Source of the DNA: Bedellia somnulentella
Lineage: Eukaryota > Arthropoda > Insecta > Lepidoptera > Bedelliidae
DNA length: 64,000 nucleotides
Direction of reading: 5' to 3'
Assembly: GCA_963576735.1 (NCBI GenBank)
Contig: OY755187.1
Coordinates: forward strand, 15,314,001 to 15,378,000
The stretch's first letter is position 1. Each line of letters opens with the position of its first letter. Both the position numbers and the translations under genes were made by a program. This document shows, one piece after another, positions 32,768 to 45,200 of the stretch. Under the pieces are notes generated by a model. It did no database searches. It saw nothing but the letters and a program-made list of their open reading frames with translations, and was not told the origin of the DNA.

Positions 32768-33441
32768 ATAATAATTTTTAACAAAAAGAAAACCGACTTC
32801 ATAGTTGGTAAAACAACCGAAAATAAACAATCTAGAACTAAAAAGTACGAAATAAGTTTTTTGATTGAATATGAGTACTGTGATTAATACCTTAGCAATT
32901 TCTTTATTCCACACGCTTCAGTTCAACCTACCTAAATGTTACAATGAATGTAGGTGTTCTTTTTGTTAAAAGTTATTTTATTTTACGAGTTTTAGAGATG
33001 AGTAGACCTAGCAAAAATGCCTCTCGTATGAGGAAGCGACGGTTACTGTATTATTCTTCGTATTTCCGGTATTTCTATTATTGTACGATATTAAATAGGC
33101 TCAACAATATGTAGCTTTACATTGTTCTTGAAATCCCTCGAAAGGCGATGGTCTACAATTCTACATCTCAAGGAAGACTCAAACGTTCACGCCGAATATC
33201 CCCGAAGGGGTTAGCAGAGCTGCCGTCCCGAGACTAAACCGCAGTAAGTGAAAATTGGTGATTTCGAGAAAAACGCGTTTAAAGGTTTCAAAATGGCTTA
33301 ACTTTGTTACCACTAGGTTTATAATTAATCTTTGAATGACAAATGAAACTAGGGTTATCTGGCTTAAAAATAAGTACAAAATAAAGTATATGGTGCGTCA
33401 ACTAAATAAATTATGGTATTTTTAGTGAACTCAGGTGATTT

Positions 33442-33580
33442 CTGTTACTATTACTGCTACGGTTTTTGAAACGTTTCCAAACTAAAATGCCGTAAAATAA
33501 GCTATTACTGCTTTTTTGATGTTTTTCTCGTTATAGATCCTAGCTAAAGCGCAGTAAAGTTGCTGGAAGTACTGCATTTT
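33442..33580. repeat. left subterminal GCAGTAA motif array of element B
   Basis: Motifs ttactgctacggttt, atgccgtaaaa, ttactgctttttt, aagcgcagtaaag and tactgcattttaa echo the inner part of the terminal repeat (aaaccgcagtaa). They are likely transposase-binding sites. Confidence 0.6.
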
Positions 33581-34302
33581 AATTTGTTATGTGCAATGAA
33601 TTATCAGATTTGTAGGGACAGTAAATACAAAGATCTGGCAGAATCAGCAAAAAATAAATCTTTATGAATAAAAATGCTAGTTAAACTTTAAATCAATCCT
33701 TCATTGAATTATATAAAAATCAGTTCTTAGCTTACATCTAGGAACCATCCCGCTAGGTGGCAGTTAGGTGGGCACATACCCACTAACAACTACACTATAA
33801 CAACCACTAACAACAACACATACACAAAAACACTATAAATCTAACAACTTTCGTAACAAAAGCTTTAGAAGCAACATAATCATAATAAAAAGGTAGTTTA
33901 AAATTCTATTACTACTACAGTCTTATACACAGTCTTTCAAAATCAGTATTAAAAATTATCTTACATCTAGATTTACCTCGGAAATATTCAGCAAGGCGGC
34001 CGTTAGGAACAAAATATTACCACTACCTTAGCAACAAACTAGGTAAGTAAGTATACATATTTTAAAACTATTTGAGCTTTCTCTTTATGCCTAGGTAACT
34101 GTGAGGTAGGTACAATTGTATATAAAACGACTTACTCTTAGGAATGTTAAACACCCTTCTACAAAAAAATGACGGTCGTTTAAGTAGGAAAAACACATTT
34201 TAATATGGCACGTTAGTTGTGACTTAGTTTTACGAAACAGGTAATTTAAAAATAGCCTTAATTAATACACTTTAAGTTCGGAAAATAATAAAAGAATAAC
34301 AA

Positions 34303-35613
34303 CTACTCGTCATCAACGTCGAATACAACCCCCTTTTTTTTAGCTGCACCACTGTAAGTAGTAAGATTTTTCCAAAATAGTAACCTATTTTCTGGTATTA
34401 ACGGGCCTACACGTCTTTTAAAAGCTTAGCTTTTCTATCCACTTCTATTCCACGAAGGTCAGTTTTTTGAGTAGCTATTGGTTTTTTTTTAAATTTTAAG
34501 CAAAACAGATGCTTATACTCACATTCCTCAATCAGTTTTGTAATACAGCTTGTAATCTCCTCTTTTTCCATTACTTGCACAATATCTCTTAGGTATATTC
34601 TATTTCCACCACTGTCCTTCATTTTTGTCTCTGCGATGTGAGATTTGTAATTATAAAAATCATGTATTAATTTGCATATCTTTAGTAATTACATTTCCAG
34701 ACGTAATTGATTGCTTTATACAATCTAAAAAATCTTGGTAGTCATTGACTTTTCCTCTTTTGGCCAGGGACTGTTCAACGAAGTGGTGGAATGAATCAGC
34801 CGACATTAAGGTGTGGCCTGGTTCAAAAAAATTTAATTCTATTTGAGTGCTAGCTATGTCTGAGCAATTTATGATAGTGATTAGAAATGTGAACAGGCAA
34901 TAATTTTTATTCTGGGCCAAGCAGTTATCAACCCATAAAATTATATGTTTTGCGTCCCGGTTGCTGAGGAAAAATGAACGGTAAGTACTCACGAGATCTT
35001 CTTGGTAACGTCCTGCTATACTTTCGTGCCACACCGAAGAAAAGACATCACCGGATTTAAAATTGTGAAGGGGAACAAAAGTTTCATTATATGCTACTAA
35101 TCTCGGACAAAATAATACAGTTTTAAAAACATCTAATCGGGGTAGCATTATCACTTTTTGCAGGTCAACAGAAACAAAAGTGACACCCGGTGGACATGGC
35201 TGCGCTTTATCGGCATCGTATTCTATTCGAGCTTGGGTGTAGCGGCGTTTGTGGCGAGCATGCATTTCGCAAATCGCGCAGTCATTAGCATAGCCATCTT
35301 TGACATGACTTGGATTATGTAGGTCAAATTTTTCACACATATCACACTGCTCGTGGCCAAGCTTCGCGAACGATATGTTCATTTCGTTAGACAGAGTGTC
35401 TCTGTATGTCTATATGCAGTATGGCAGTAGCCCGGATACTTTGCGATAAAATTATTGATACCTTCTTAATAGTAGATACCTTCTATTAGGTGCATGACTC
35501 CTACGGTAATGATGCACTTCTGGATTGAACGATTCGATATGTTGTTTAATTAACTCCCTGTCAATAATTGTGGGTTTTAAATTGCGGCCATCTCTTTTGT
35601 CACACTGATCTGT
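34303..35613 (-). pseudogene. decayed RNase H-like (DUF7869-type) transposase gene of element B
   Basis: Read across frames: LIKQHIESFNPEVHHYRRSH (35,460-35,570), then the longest frame (34,660-35,382) with CDMCEKFDLH, CAICEMH, VSVDLQKVIMLPRLDVFK, WHESIAGRYQEDLV, WVDNCLAQNKN and EPGHTLMSADSFHHFVEQ. The C-terminus is VGPLIPENRLLFWKNL and a stop at 34,303. The order of Asp (VSVD), Asp (WVDN) and Asp/Glu (SADSFHHFVE) suggests a DDE/D core; the Cys pairs suggest a zinc-binding site. Frameshifts near 34,415, 34,680 and 35,440 mean it is dead. Segment for segment it matches the element A protein. Confidence 0.78.
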
Positions 35614-35704
35614 AATAGACTTGAGAATGTGTCACTCTCTCACTCACTCATGGATGCGCAAAGGCCGTAACTTCATGTTGACAACGTAACAGATTACTAG
35701 AAAA

Positions 35705-36536
35705 ACTGACTAAAACGCAGTAATCACCTCAAAATACTTACAATTGGGGTGTTCTGTATATTAAATATTTATTTTAAGTACAAATTAAACCGCAGTAAAT
35801 TAGTTCATTACGTCCATTTAGTCAGTATTAAGATTTAGAAATGCAACGCAATACCAACTTAATTGCAGTAAGTGTATATATTATACCTGTTTTGCTTGCA
35901 GTTACAAGAGAATAATAACTGTTCACTACAAGCTAAAAGGCAGTAACATGAGAAGTTACTTCGTTTTACTTAGTTCATAAAATAAATATGATAGTGATTC
36001 TCCAAATTAAATGGAAGTAATGTATGTAAATACTGCGTATTAGTTGGTTTTAGAGTGTTGTCAATATAAGTTTTTCCAGATTTAAGCAAAGTAATATTTG
36101 AATTTACTGCATTTTAGGCAGTTTTCATCACTCAAAAGTATTTTGTTTTAAAAGCAGTAAAAAATAATTTGTATGAAGCTCAATAATACTGCGTTTTAGA
36201 AAGTTTTATTAAAAATGACGTTGAACAAAGAACTAAATAATGAGTTATAATCTTAGCGCACTTACTGCATTTTACCTGGGAAACCTTAAAAAAAGCCGGG
36301 AAGTAAGTGATTTACTGCATTTTAGTTAGTTTTTTAGATCAAATAAATCAAAATTAGCGTTTTTTAGGAGGGAGTCTAAAAGGCAGTATAAATTTTTAGA
36401 AAATAAAATAAAATACTTCTACATGACATAGCAATATATGGATCAATTTACTAGATAGCTCTGAAACTGCACTCTTAGAATCTACGAAAAACTGAAAACC
36501 GCAAAAATGTCGATTACTGCGGTTTAGTCTCGGGAC
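35705..36536. repeat. right subterminal GCAGTAA motif array of element B
   Basis: About twelve copies in both directions at intervals of ~30-100 bp, for example aaaacgcagtaa (35,711), aaaccgcagtaa (35,787), tttactgcattttag (36,103; 36,310), actgcgttttag (36,188) and cttactgcatttta (36,260). All resemble the inner terminal repeat. Confidence 0.7.
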
Positions 36537-37313
36537 GGCAGAGAGGTAGTAATACTTTTGAATATCACGTGACATTGACACCTGTTGTTCAGAGTACCCA
36601 CGATTTGCTTGGACAGTGTTCTCACGTTATACAGTACAGGCCTATTGGCATTTTGAACAAATACACTGTCACATGATTGTGAGTTTCGACAGTCCCCTCG
36701 ATTTCCTGGGATGCCATCATCAGATCCTGGTCTCATGGTACTTTTTCGGTAACAATAACATAACAAAAGAAATGTTTAGTGAACCTGTACTTCGCTTCAT
36801 AAAAGCTACGAAGAGGAGTATAAATCTATATACAATGTGAAAAGAACTGTTTCCTAATACCGAGTGATTGAGGACCCACACCTTCCATCATCAGCTCAGC
36901 AGCATAACAATATGATTTTCAGAAGCAAATTCCAATATAAGTTCAAATAAATATGTAAAACGCGGTACATTTGCCTATAAAATTTGAGGGTTCGCCTCGA
37001 TTTCTCCAGGATCCCATCATCAGACCCTGATATCCTCATCATGGTACCAATCCGGGAGTATCTTCTTTCGAATAAAAAAATAATAATCAAAATCGGTTCA
37101 TAAATAGCGAAGTAATCGGCGAACAAACATAAAAAAAAATAATATACGGTCGAATTGAGAACACTCCTTTTTTTGAATAATGATCAAAACGACTGAGCAG
37201 TACGTAATAATTTTTTCCATGTAGATTCAGTATGAAATAAAATAAAATAAATACCATAGTTCATGAGCACCTTTTTCGGTATATTAAAGCAAACAAATGG
37301 GTTTTTATTTTAA

Positions 37314-38089
37314 TACTAGTGGATCGTCCCAGCTTCGCACGGGTAGCGTTGTTTTTTAAATATCTGAGGTTTCTTTCTTTAGTCACTGCTCAAGCATTGT
37401 GAAATTCAGCGCAATGTTTGGTGATTTTTAATGCGCTTTAATGAACGGTTCAGTATTTCCGTTTAATAGCAAATTTTGGAATAAAACGCTATGAAGTATT
37501 TATAACAATCTAAAAAATAAATCATTACGTGTTGTAGGATGTAACTACTGGCGCCATCTAGTATGTTATATGTAAATTAGTAACGATTCGGTTTTGGTCA
37601 CGGGCGCGATGGCTTATTTTATGTATAATTTCGGTGTTTCTCTACCGATTTCTATGATCCTTTTTTTATTGAATAGGTAATAATGTTAACTTTTTTAAAT
37701 TAGGGATGAGTGAGAGGTTTACAAACGTAAGAGTAAACAAATATAATCAGAATGTTCCGAACTGCTAAGCTATCAGGAATTACACGTGTTATTGTGAGTC
37801 AACCGTAAAAGATAGACATAAACTGTTGTAGATTTTTTTTAGATAATTTTATGAAGAATATTTCCGTCATACATGATTTCTATGTAAGTTTAACCATTAA
37901 TGCTGCACACGCGATGGAAGCTTAAAAAATGTAGTAACTTCTCCCATTTTCCCAAAATTTCCCAAAATTCCCCTTTACTACTCTGCTGGAAAGTATACAA
38001 AAACCTGCCCAAGAGTATGGAGAATAATTGTACCAAGTTTCGTCAAAATCCGTCCAGTAGTTTTTGTTTCCATAAGGAACATACAAACC

Positions 38090-38135
<46 letters not shown>

Positions 38136-38257
38136 AATTTTACTGATTGCATTTTTGGCATCAGTATCGATCCCTAATCACCACCTGATAGTTATTTTGA
38201 AAATATATTTCATGTACAGAATTGACCTCTCTACAGATTTATTATAAGTATAGATTT
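37314..38257 (+). mobile_element. CGCACGGGT repeat, full-length copy 1
   Basis: Starts actagtggatcgtcccagct then tcgcacgggtag. It contains ggcgccatctagtatgttat, a (GACA)n run at 38,092-38,132, and ends ttattataagtatagat. It is ~940 bp and non-coding. Superfamily unknown; copies at 44.3, 46.4, 47.4 and 48.0 kb define its ends. Confidence 0.8.
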
Positions 38258-38570
38258 AATATAAGCCAGCAATCACTTAACAAAACACAGTATCGCAAAT
38301 CAAGCCTAACCGTATCTTTAGGACAGGAAACCTCTAGTTTTATAAAAGTTAATTTTAAGATGATTAGATTAATTATGTTTCTTTTTAAATAATTTTGAAT
38401 ACATTTTGCATCCATTTAATTGATAGCCATGAGAATGTGAATGTGTGTAATTTTAATCTAGTTTCTCTCCGTGTCCGACACAGATAAAAATAACATTCAC
38501 CAGTGTCGCGATGAGAAGGATTCGAATCCACACGTTTTTTTTGTGAATCCATATAACCAATAATATAATT

Positions 38571-39145
38571 GTGAATGCAGTAGAAATGAGATCCCTCAGA
38601 AAAGTGTGTAATGTAAGGTTATGTGATCGTGTGAGGAATGATGTGATTCGTGAAAGGTGTGGTGTAAAAGATGATATTGTAAGAAAGATAGAAAAAGGAA
38701 TGTTGAGATGGTTTGGGCACATAGAGAGGATGGATGACAGTAAATTGGTGAAAGAGATATATAGAGCCAGTGTGGAAGGTAATGTTAGTAGAGGACGACC
38801 TCGGAGGACACATTTGGATCAAATAGAACATGTGCTCAAAAATGTGTTTTGTTCATGAAAACAATAGTATATAGCGCGATGGGGGCGTATACCCTAAGGT
38901 AGTAGGTTCGATTCCCGTTGGTGTCGAAATTTTTCTTTCATTTATTAATAACATACGCTTATATTTTAGTTTAAAGCACTTACCCTAAATGTAGAACAAA
39001 TAAAAAAAAATCACTGAATTTCAGCATTTTTACGTCTTTAAAACATAAGTATGTTGCTTTATGTAAACGAAGCTAGAGAGGTTTGTCAGGATCGTACGAA
39101 GTGGCGATCGACAGTCTCTGCCTACTCCAATGGGAACTAATGTCT
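38571..39145 (+). mobile_element. RTE-type LINE 3' fragment, split by a SINE-D
   Basis: The part 38,571-38,842 encodes AVEMRSLRKVCNVRLCDRVR ... GHIERMDD ... SRGRPRRTHLDQI, the C-terminus of the same LINE as at 58.8 kb. The last 90 bp resume at 39,056 (atgtaaacgaagctagagag ... cctactccaatgggaac). SINE-D sits between, with ~60 bp of LINE lost at the junction. Confidence 0.8.
38845..39050 (+). mobile_element. tRNA-derived SINE-D
   Basis: Contains gcgcgatgggggcgtatacc, B box ggttcgattcccgttgg, and the family mark gtgtcgaaatttttctttc. The same family recurs at 50.8, 54.7 and 58.3 kb. Confidence 0.6.
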
Positions 39146-42005
39146 TGAGTATATTATGTACGTATGTTACTGTCTTTGCTGCGACAGCTTATCCGTAACA
39201 TAAAAAGTAATAAAATTCGTTTATGTACTGTACCACAAAGTAGCGCATAACAAACATATATAGCTTTTGAAAATGGAATTGAAACGTGGGCTGAAGAGAA
39301 AGTATTGTAAATAATGTAACATAGGTGAAACTATTGTAAAACGTTTTCTCAAATAAAGTAATGTGTAAGCTCCTCTTATACGTTTTGTTCATATTCACAG
39401 TCCTACTTCCTACTTGCTGCATGTCGGAAATGTACAAATAGAATTCGTAGAAGATAAGAAATTTAAAAAATTGTTCCTCGGAACGGAAAAAAATTGCCGC
39501 AGATCTATGCAATATATAATAGACAAAATTTCTAACTTTGATTATTTGTTTATTTATTTGGCACACAAAAAGTATTATGACATAGCATTGGTATACAAAA
39601 TTTTAAAAATAATACATATTCGGACATAATACCAAAAAACTGTGTACACAGCATGATATTAAATAATCAGTTGAGATGACAACTTAAGAAATATATTAGT
39701 ATAGTTGATTTAGTTTTATTCTTATTATTATTTTTCATTAATTTAATTTAAAACAAAATGTTTGCAAAGATTTGTCTTCAGAATACAGATTATTTAAGTG
39801 GTTTTTGGGCGATGCGGTTGGAGACCCATCACCAACGACACTTTATTTCTACCATCTAGTCCCGTATTCTTCTTAATCTTCCACTTTTTCCAAATGTGAC
39901 AGAAGAGTTTCTATTTTCCCTTTTTGGGATAAATGGCCGTGAGTATATGTATGTATGTTAAGGGCGACCCCGGAAAAATAGGTTGATATTGATTGTTTGG
40001 AAATTCTATAGTCTGATTTGATGATATTGATTTGACATGAATAAAATATATGTTGGTGATTAGTTCATGGTGTTTAAATTTGATGTTTAACATTTTAATA
40101 ATTTGTTGAAAAATATGATGAAAAAAATTTAATTGGAACATGCTTTGTTTTCATAAAAACCGTATAGGCGCCACTGGCATAACATACATGTGAACTCATT
40201 ATGTGTCTATATACGCGTAGCTTTAGGATCTGTAACTTTGATGTTTAACTTTTCATTTAAACATTATGGTTATTCAATAAAACTAAATAAACTACATTTA
40301 TCCTGCGCGCGCGTTTTTCCGTCCCTGTCACTCTCAGTAAATTTGACGTAAGAGTGAGCGCAATAGCTGCAAAATGCGGGGAGCATATAAGCATTTATTC
40401 AAGAAGTCTTAGATATTTGAAATAACACAACCCGCGCAAAGCTAAGGCTCTTAACTAGTTTATTAACAACGTGACCAGGCGGCCATATTAAGTTGATGTC
40501 ACGTGGCATAACTATATGCGATTTGAATACGTTTGGCCAATTCTGCAAAGCCACTGTATTACAATAGTATCGTGTCGATTCACTTTTTACAGTGTTCCGC
40601 TCCAGCTCCTGCAATTCTGGGAAAAATAACAATACAATCCAAGCACAACAGAATTGAAATGAAACTAAAGCCTTCTAAAATTGCGCCTGTGAATATTTGT
40701 TTGTATCTACTAAGAGAACCAGTTTTGGCTTTTCAATAACACTACCTCGTTATTAACTAGCTGTAAGCACAAATACAATGAAATGTTGATAAAGTTGTTT
40801 GAGTGTTGAATGCATTGGTCTGTTATTGGCTCTGCCTGACTTTTTTCTTTTAAGTGTTAATTATTGTCATAACCTTTGGTACTCTGAGAAGCTTGTGAGA
40901 TCAAGTCTCGAAAAGGCTACAATTACTATAATAACTCCTCTTTCAGAATAAGTTAATATTTCAGAACACGCTATAAAGATTAGAAAAAAGAAAAGAAAAT
41001 ATTTTTTAATTTACCACACACATACAGTATTCAATGACATAATTTAAAGAAATGGTTTCGCTAAATTTATTACGATTACGGTTGTAGTTGAACGTGTAGT
41101 ATGATAAGTTAACTTAGACCTATTTAGCTTATTAATCCTCCTGTTCACTTGCTACCGTTTAAGTTCACCACACGCACTCATTCTACCCACTAGTGAATGT
41201 CACATCTGTTCTATATGATCCGATATGTAAATGAAAAATAATAAAGAGAAGAAACAATCTATTCTGTCTCGTATCTTCACAAACAAACCAGCAATTTTTC
41301 ATCACACAAAACGGCGTGCGAAGTCAGTAAAATGAGAAGCAAGCTCCCACAAATGAGGTGTCACATCAACAAAGTATTTTACACCGAATATAACCTCTTT
41401 CATTTTTAGTGGAAAAGGAACGAAAGAAATTGGCACTAAATCGCTGCTAAACTTTATGTGGCACTGGAGAGCGGTTCGTGCTCTATAGGCTTCTGGGACA
41501 TGAACCGACCTATTAAAGCAGGTATTTTATTATTTGACTATAGTTTACATACGTAAACTGATAGTTGTGATCCGAAAAAGGGGCTGAAAGCAGCGGCAGA
41601 TCCAGCAGGAAGCACGCCCTCTACCTTATGGTATTATATGTATTTTCATTTATCTATTTGGGTTATTCATTATACATTTGCTTTTTTGTATCTCCATCTT
41701 GGTGCCTCCCCCTCCGGAAATAAATGCTGGAACCACCCATGGCAATCAGAAACATATTGAGAAAAGGAAAGTGAGTTAATAATGAACCAACAAACCAGAT
41801 CACTTAATCGCCCAGATCACTTAATAGCCCTTTATGATACCCATGATAAAGGTTTTCTGTTATAAAGGAGGCCACCAATCTAGGAGGAACCCTGACATCA
41901 TTGATAAACGGTTTTAATTTGAGATATAAAAGCCAACAGTGAAGATAAAGTATAAAATTTTAAGAAGGAAATAATTGAAGGCTTGGATTATATAGAAAGT
42001 CATCT
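39146..42005. other. no gene recognised; one RES copy
   Basis: AT-rich except for a RES element at 39,795-39,958. A frame at 40,399-40,632 with an acceptor-like AG and a following aataaa is discussed under rejected items. Confidence 0.35.
39795..39958 (+). mobile_element. RES short element, 3' two thirds
   Basis: Runs from tttgggcgatgcggttggag to ggccgtgagtatatgtatgt; the 5' LINE-like end is missing. Confidence 0.75.
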
Positions 42006-42260
42006 AAGGGCCGGCGCTGACTGCCGGCATGGCATGGCAAAGGATTTCGGTAAGATATAGCCATTTTTAATCTTATTACCATGAGTATAGAATTCATTTT
42101 ACTTTATTTTGACACAACGATGCCGAGGGAGGCCGCGGTAGGACAGAACGTCGGCATCGTTGTGTAAAATGAATTCTATACTCATGGTAATAAGATTCAA
42201 AATGGCTATATCTTACCGAAATCCTTTGCCATGCCATGCCGGCAGTTCGCGCCGGCCCTA
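42006..42260. mobile_element. MITE-like long palindrome
   Basis: The arms 42,006-42,125 and 42,150-42,260 are reverse complements (agggccggcgc at the tips; acaacgatgccga at the inner ends) with only a ~25-bp loop. The arms include tctatactcatggtaataag. It would form a long, nearly perfect hairpin RNA if transcribed. Confidence 0.85.
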
Positions 42261-42417
42261 TCAGTCTTACGTTTTCAAAATGTCAAAGGTCGTTTCCTCT
42301 ATTGGCCATTTCACGGATAAATATGTCAATCTGTACCTATACTCACAACTATAAATGCCATAATGCCCCACCCTCTGCCAAAATAGAGTATAAAAATAAG
42401 CTGATTTAACACAGCAA

Positions 42418-42650
42418 TTATTCACGGCTATAATTCCCTATAACGGGTAGCCAGAGTTTTAAAATAAGGAATTATTTTGTCATTTTGGGAAGATGGGAGG
42501 GGAAATGGTTGTAAAATAAAAATTGTTGCCTAGAGGTCTTCAACCGCATTACAGCAAAATCACTTAAAAACACCCAATATCATTAGTCACCTCCTACTAA
42601 CACCCACGAGAAGAAATAGAGTAGTACTATTCTGAGCCGACACTACTGGT
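42418..42650 (-). mobile_element. RES short element, diverged
   Basis: From attcacggctataattccct to tattctgagccgacactac, with scattered changes across its length. Confidence 0.65.
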
Positions 42651-42909
42651 AATATTTCCGTAACTTATTATATTTATAAGACCCTAGTTCCTCAAGGTCC
42701 AAACCCAGTTTCAGAATGCACGCGGGGGCAGGTCGTTATCTGAAGAGCCCGCACTAAATCTGATTCTCAAATGCTTACTACAACTATATCTTCGAATACT
42801 GCCTTTCCAATACCAGTCGTATATACTTCTTTATTTAGCACAAGTAATTAACTTTTCAGCGTAGTTTCGGCTAGATTTTATTCTAGTAGTAGTTTTTTAT
42901 TACCTAGAA

Positions 42910-43281
42910 AAACATAAAATAACATAACATAAACGTTTACGCCGAATATCCCCGAAGGGGTTGGCAGAGGTACTAATACTTCTGAACATCACGTGACATT
43001 GTCACCTGGTGTTCAGAGTACCCACGTTTTGCATGGACAGTGTACTCACGTGATAGGGAGCAGGCCTATCTCCGTTTTGTACGAATACACTGTCACATGA
43101 CTTAAGTACAACTCAGCCATGTGGGTTTCCTCACGATGTTTTCCCTCACCGTTAACAACCATGATAAATTAACCACAAATATGTCTTTATAAAAGACAAA
43201 TTGGTGTAGGCCCGACCCGGGATTTGAACACTAGTCGCTTGCACGTTAACCGGTGTTCTACCCATAGAGCTATCACGTCGT
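42910..43281 (-). mobile_element. SINE-A, full length
   Basis: GTTAT tail (aacataacataaacg) at the left, tRNA head at the right (B box read as ggatttgaaca, A box as gttctacccatagagctatc). Confidence 0.85.
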
Positions 43282-43518
43282 CAAATAGTAACTTCTAATT
43301 AGGGTTGTATTTAAATGTGTTGTTACTTTAAGACAAATAAGGTTATTAGGTAGTTTGGTGATGTAATTCGCAGACTATTATGGATTATCTCCACATACAT
43401 ACAATCATATACTTCCTTTTATTAATCCCAAATAGGGGTAGACAGATTACGAATTCTGAATCTGTAATTACATAGATTTTTATTTTTTTTACATTTATTA
43501 AAACTGCCGTTTATTAAA

Positions 43519-43874
43519 GGACTGCCTCTGTGGTCTCGCGGTTAAGCGCTTGCTTTTAAGTACGGAGGACTCGGGTTCGATCCCAGGGGGTGGTTACCTT
43601 ACAAATTTAATTTGTAAGATTTAACCCAGTTTGGAAGGATATTGCAGGTTTGAATCACCTGATTATCCGAAAATTAAAATGGCACGTTAGGCCGTCGGTC
43701 CCGGCTACTGTCGCGGTAGTAGTCGTTAGTCTGCCAATCCGCAACTGGCCAGCGTGGTGGACTATGGTCAAAGCGCCCTATATAGGGTAGGCTCGAGCAC
43801 CTTGGTGGGAACATATATGGGCAGTGAGTTGTGAGTTACATTAAAACTTGTTGTCACTTATAAAGTATTTTTTA
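43519..43874 (+). mobile_element. tRNA-derived SINE-C
   Basis: A box tggtctcgcggttaagcgc and B box gggttcgatcccagg are well kept. The body has ggccgtcggtcccggctact and a pairing gtagtcgttag region. Single copy in the window. Confidence 0.8.
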
Positions 43875-44302
43875 AAGAAAAAAATAGTCTTACAGCGACA
43901 CGCTTCACTATAGAAGCATACGAAACCTTCGTACGCGAGGTAAACTTTCAATTAATTGGTTTTAATAATTGTTAATATAGTTCGTAGCATTCATATTAGC
44001 TGGGAAGATAATAATGATAGGAACATAAAGTTTCATGTTATCTCTCTAAACCAATTTTCTACTAAGGTTAATTGTATTATTGCTCGATAAACCCTGATGT
44101 ATAAAAAATAAAATAAAAACAATACTGATGTATCTACCTGCTGCATACAAAAGTGTAAAATATTAATTTATGGAGCTGTAGGTCTAATTGTTTCTTTTAT
44201 AACTGTGTACATTTGTAATGTAAACGACTGTTTGTTTCCTAAATAAATGAAAATAAAAAAAAAATAAGATAAGCATTGACGACACGTTATGTTTTCCTAA
44301 AA

Positions 44303-44925
44303 TCTATACTTATCTATACTTATAATAAATCTGTAGAGAGGTCAATTCTGTACATGAAATATATTTTCAAAATAATTATCAGGTGGTGATTAGGGATCGA
44401 TACTGATGCCAAAAATGCAATCAGTAAAATTTTTGTCTGTCTGTCTGTCTGTCGGTTTGTATGTTCCTTATGGAAACAAAAACTACTCGACGGATTTTAA
44501 CGAAACTTGGTACAATTATTCTCCATACTCCTGGGCAGGTTTTTGTATACTTTCCAGCAGAGTAGTAAAGGGGAATTTTGGGAAAACGGGAGAAGTTACT
44601 ACATTTTTTAAGCTTCCGTCGCGTGTGCAGCCTTAATGGTTAAACTTACATAGGAATCATGTATGACGGAAATAATCTTCATAAAATTATCTAAAAAAAA
44701 AATTTCAACAGTTTATGTCTATCTTTTACGGTTGACTCACAATAACACGTGTAATTCCTGATAGCTTAGCAGTTTGGAACATTCTGATTATATTTGTTTA
44801 CTCTTACGTTTGTAAACCTCTCACTCATCCCTAATTTAAAAAAGGTAACATTATTACCTATTCAATAAAAAAAGAATCATAGAAATCGGTAGAGAAACAC
44901 CGAAATTATACATAAAACTAGCTTT
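44303..44925 (-). mobile_element. CGCACGGGT repeat, copy 2, 3' two thirds
   Basis: Antisense; starts at the tail (tctatacttataataaatct), contains (GTCT)n, and stops within the left part. A different element starting actagctttttgcccgcgac follows immediately. Confidence 0.8.
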
Positions 44926-45084
44926 TTGCCCGCGACTACGTCCGCGTGGACTACATTTTTTGCATCCAGTTTACATCCAAAATACCAAAACACTATCTAA
45001 CTACACTAACTTCTGTTTTTTTTGTATTTATATTCCCGTGGGCGTTGTAATAGATATAAAGAACATTGAGACTTTTTAAGTGAT

Positions 45085-45200
45085 TATTGGGCGATGCTGG
45101 TTGGACGGACCCCATTCAACTTCCAAAAGTGGGTAAGGAATTACTATCTCTGGAGCTGTGGCTACCCTTTTTTGGGATTTATAGCCGTTAGTATATTCTC
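45085..45200 (+). mobile_element. RES short element, internally shortened
   Basis: ttgggcgatgctggttggac, then ttcaacttccaaaagtgggt and tttatagccgttagtatatt. Confidence 0.6.

Larger units (their letters stand above)
33220..36541 (-). mobile_element. DNA transposon element B (CTGCC termini, AGAG duplication)
   Basis: The terminal inverted repeats are perfect for 28 bp, starting CTGCCGTCCCGAGAC and ending in ACCGCAGTAA. AGAG flanks both sides (33,216-33,219 and 36,542-36,545). The paralogous empty site at 4.9 kb reads gttagcagaggtagtaat with one AGAG, so the 4-bp duplication is shown directly. It contains a decayed transposase gene and two subterminal arrays. Same superfamily as element A by termini, duplication length and protein. 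Confidence 0.9.
32768..37178. repeat. composite dispersed repeat, copy 2, carrying element B
   Basis: The same order as 4.06-5.55 kb: single AACCGACTTC arm, gagttttagagatgag block, SINE-A fragment (split by element B at 33,220-36,541), then the block ending gagaacactcctttttttga. Several percent divergence separates the copies. Confidence 0.78.

Noticed and set aside
37900..38247. Open frames around the (GACA)n run, including Cys-Leu-Ser-Val repeats
   Set aside because: Microsatellite translation inside a non-coding repeat; frames recur in every copy.
40399..40632. Minus-strand frame preceded by tttttcccag and followed by a stop and aataaa, like a terminal exon
   Set aside because: No recognisable domain, no partner exon with matching phase nearby, and the surrounding DNA looks repetitive. 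A chance arrangement cannot be excluded without transcripts.
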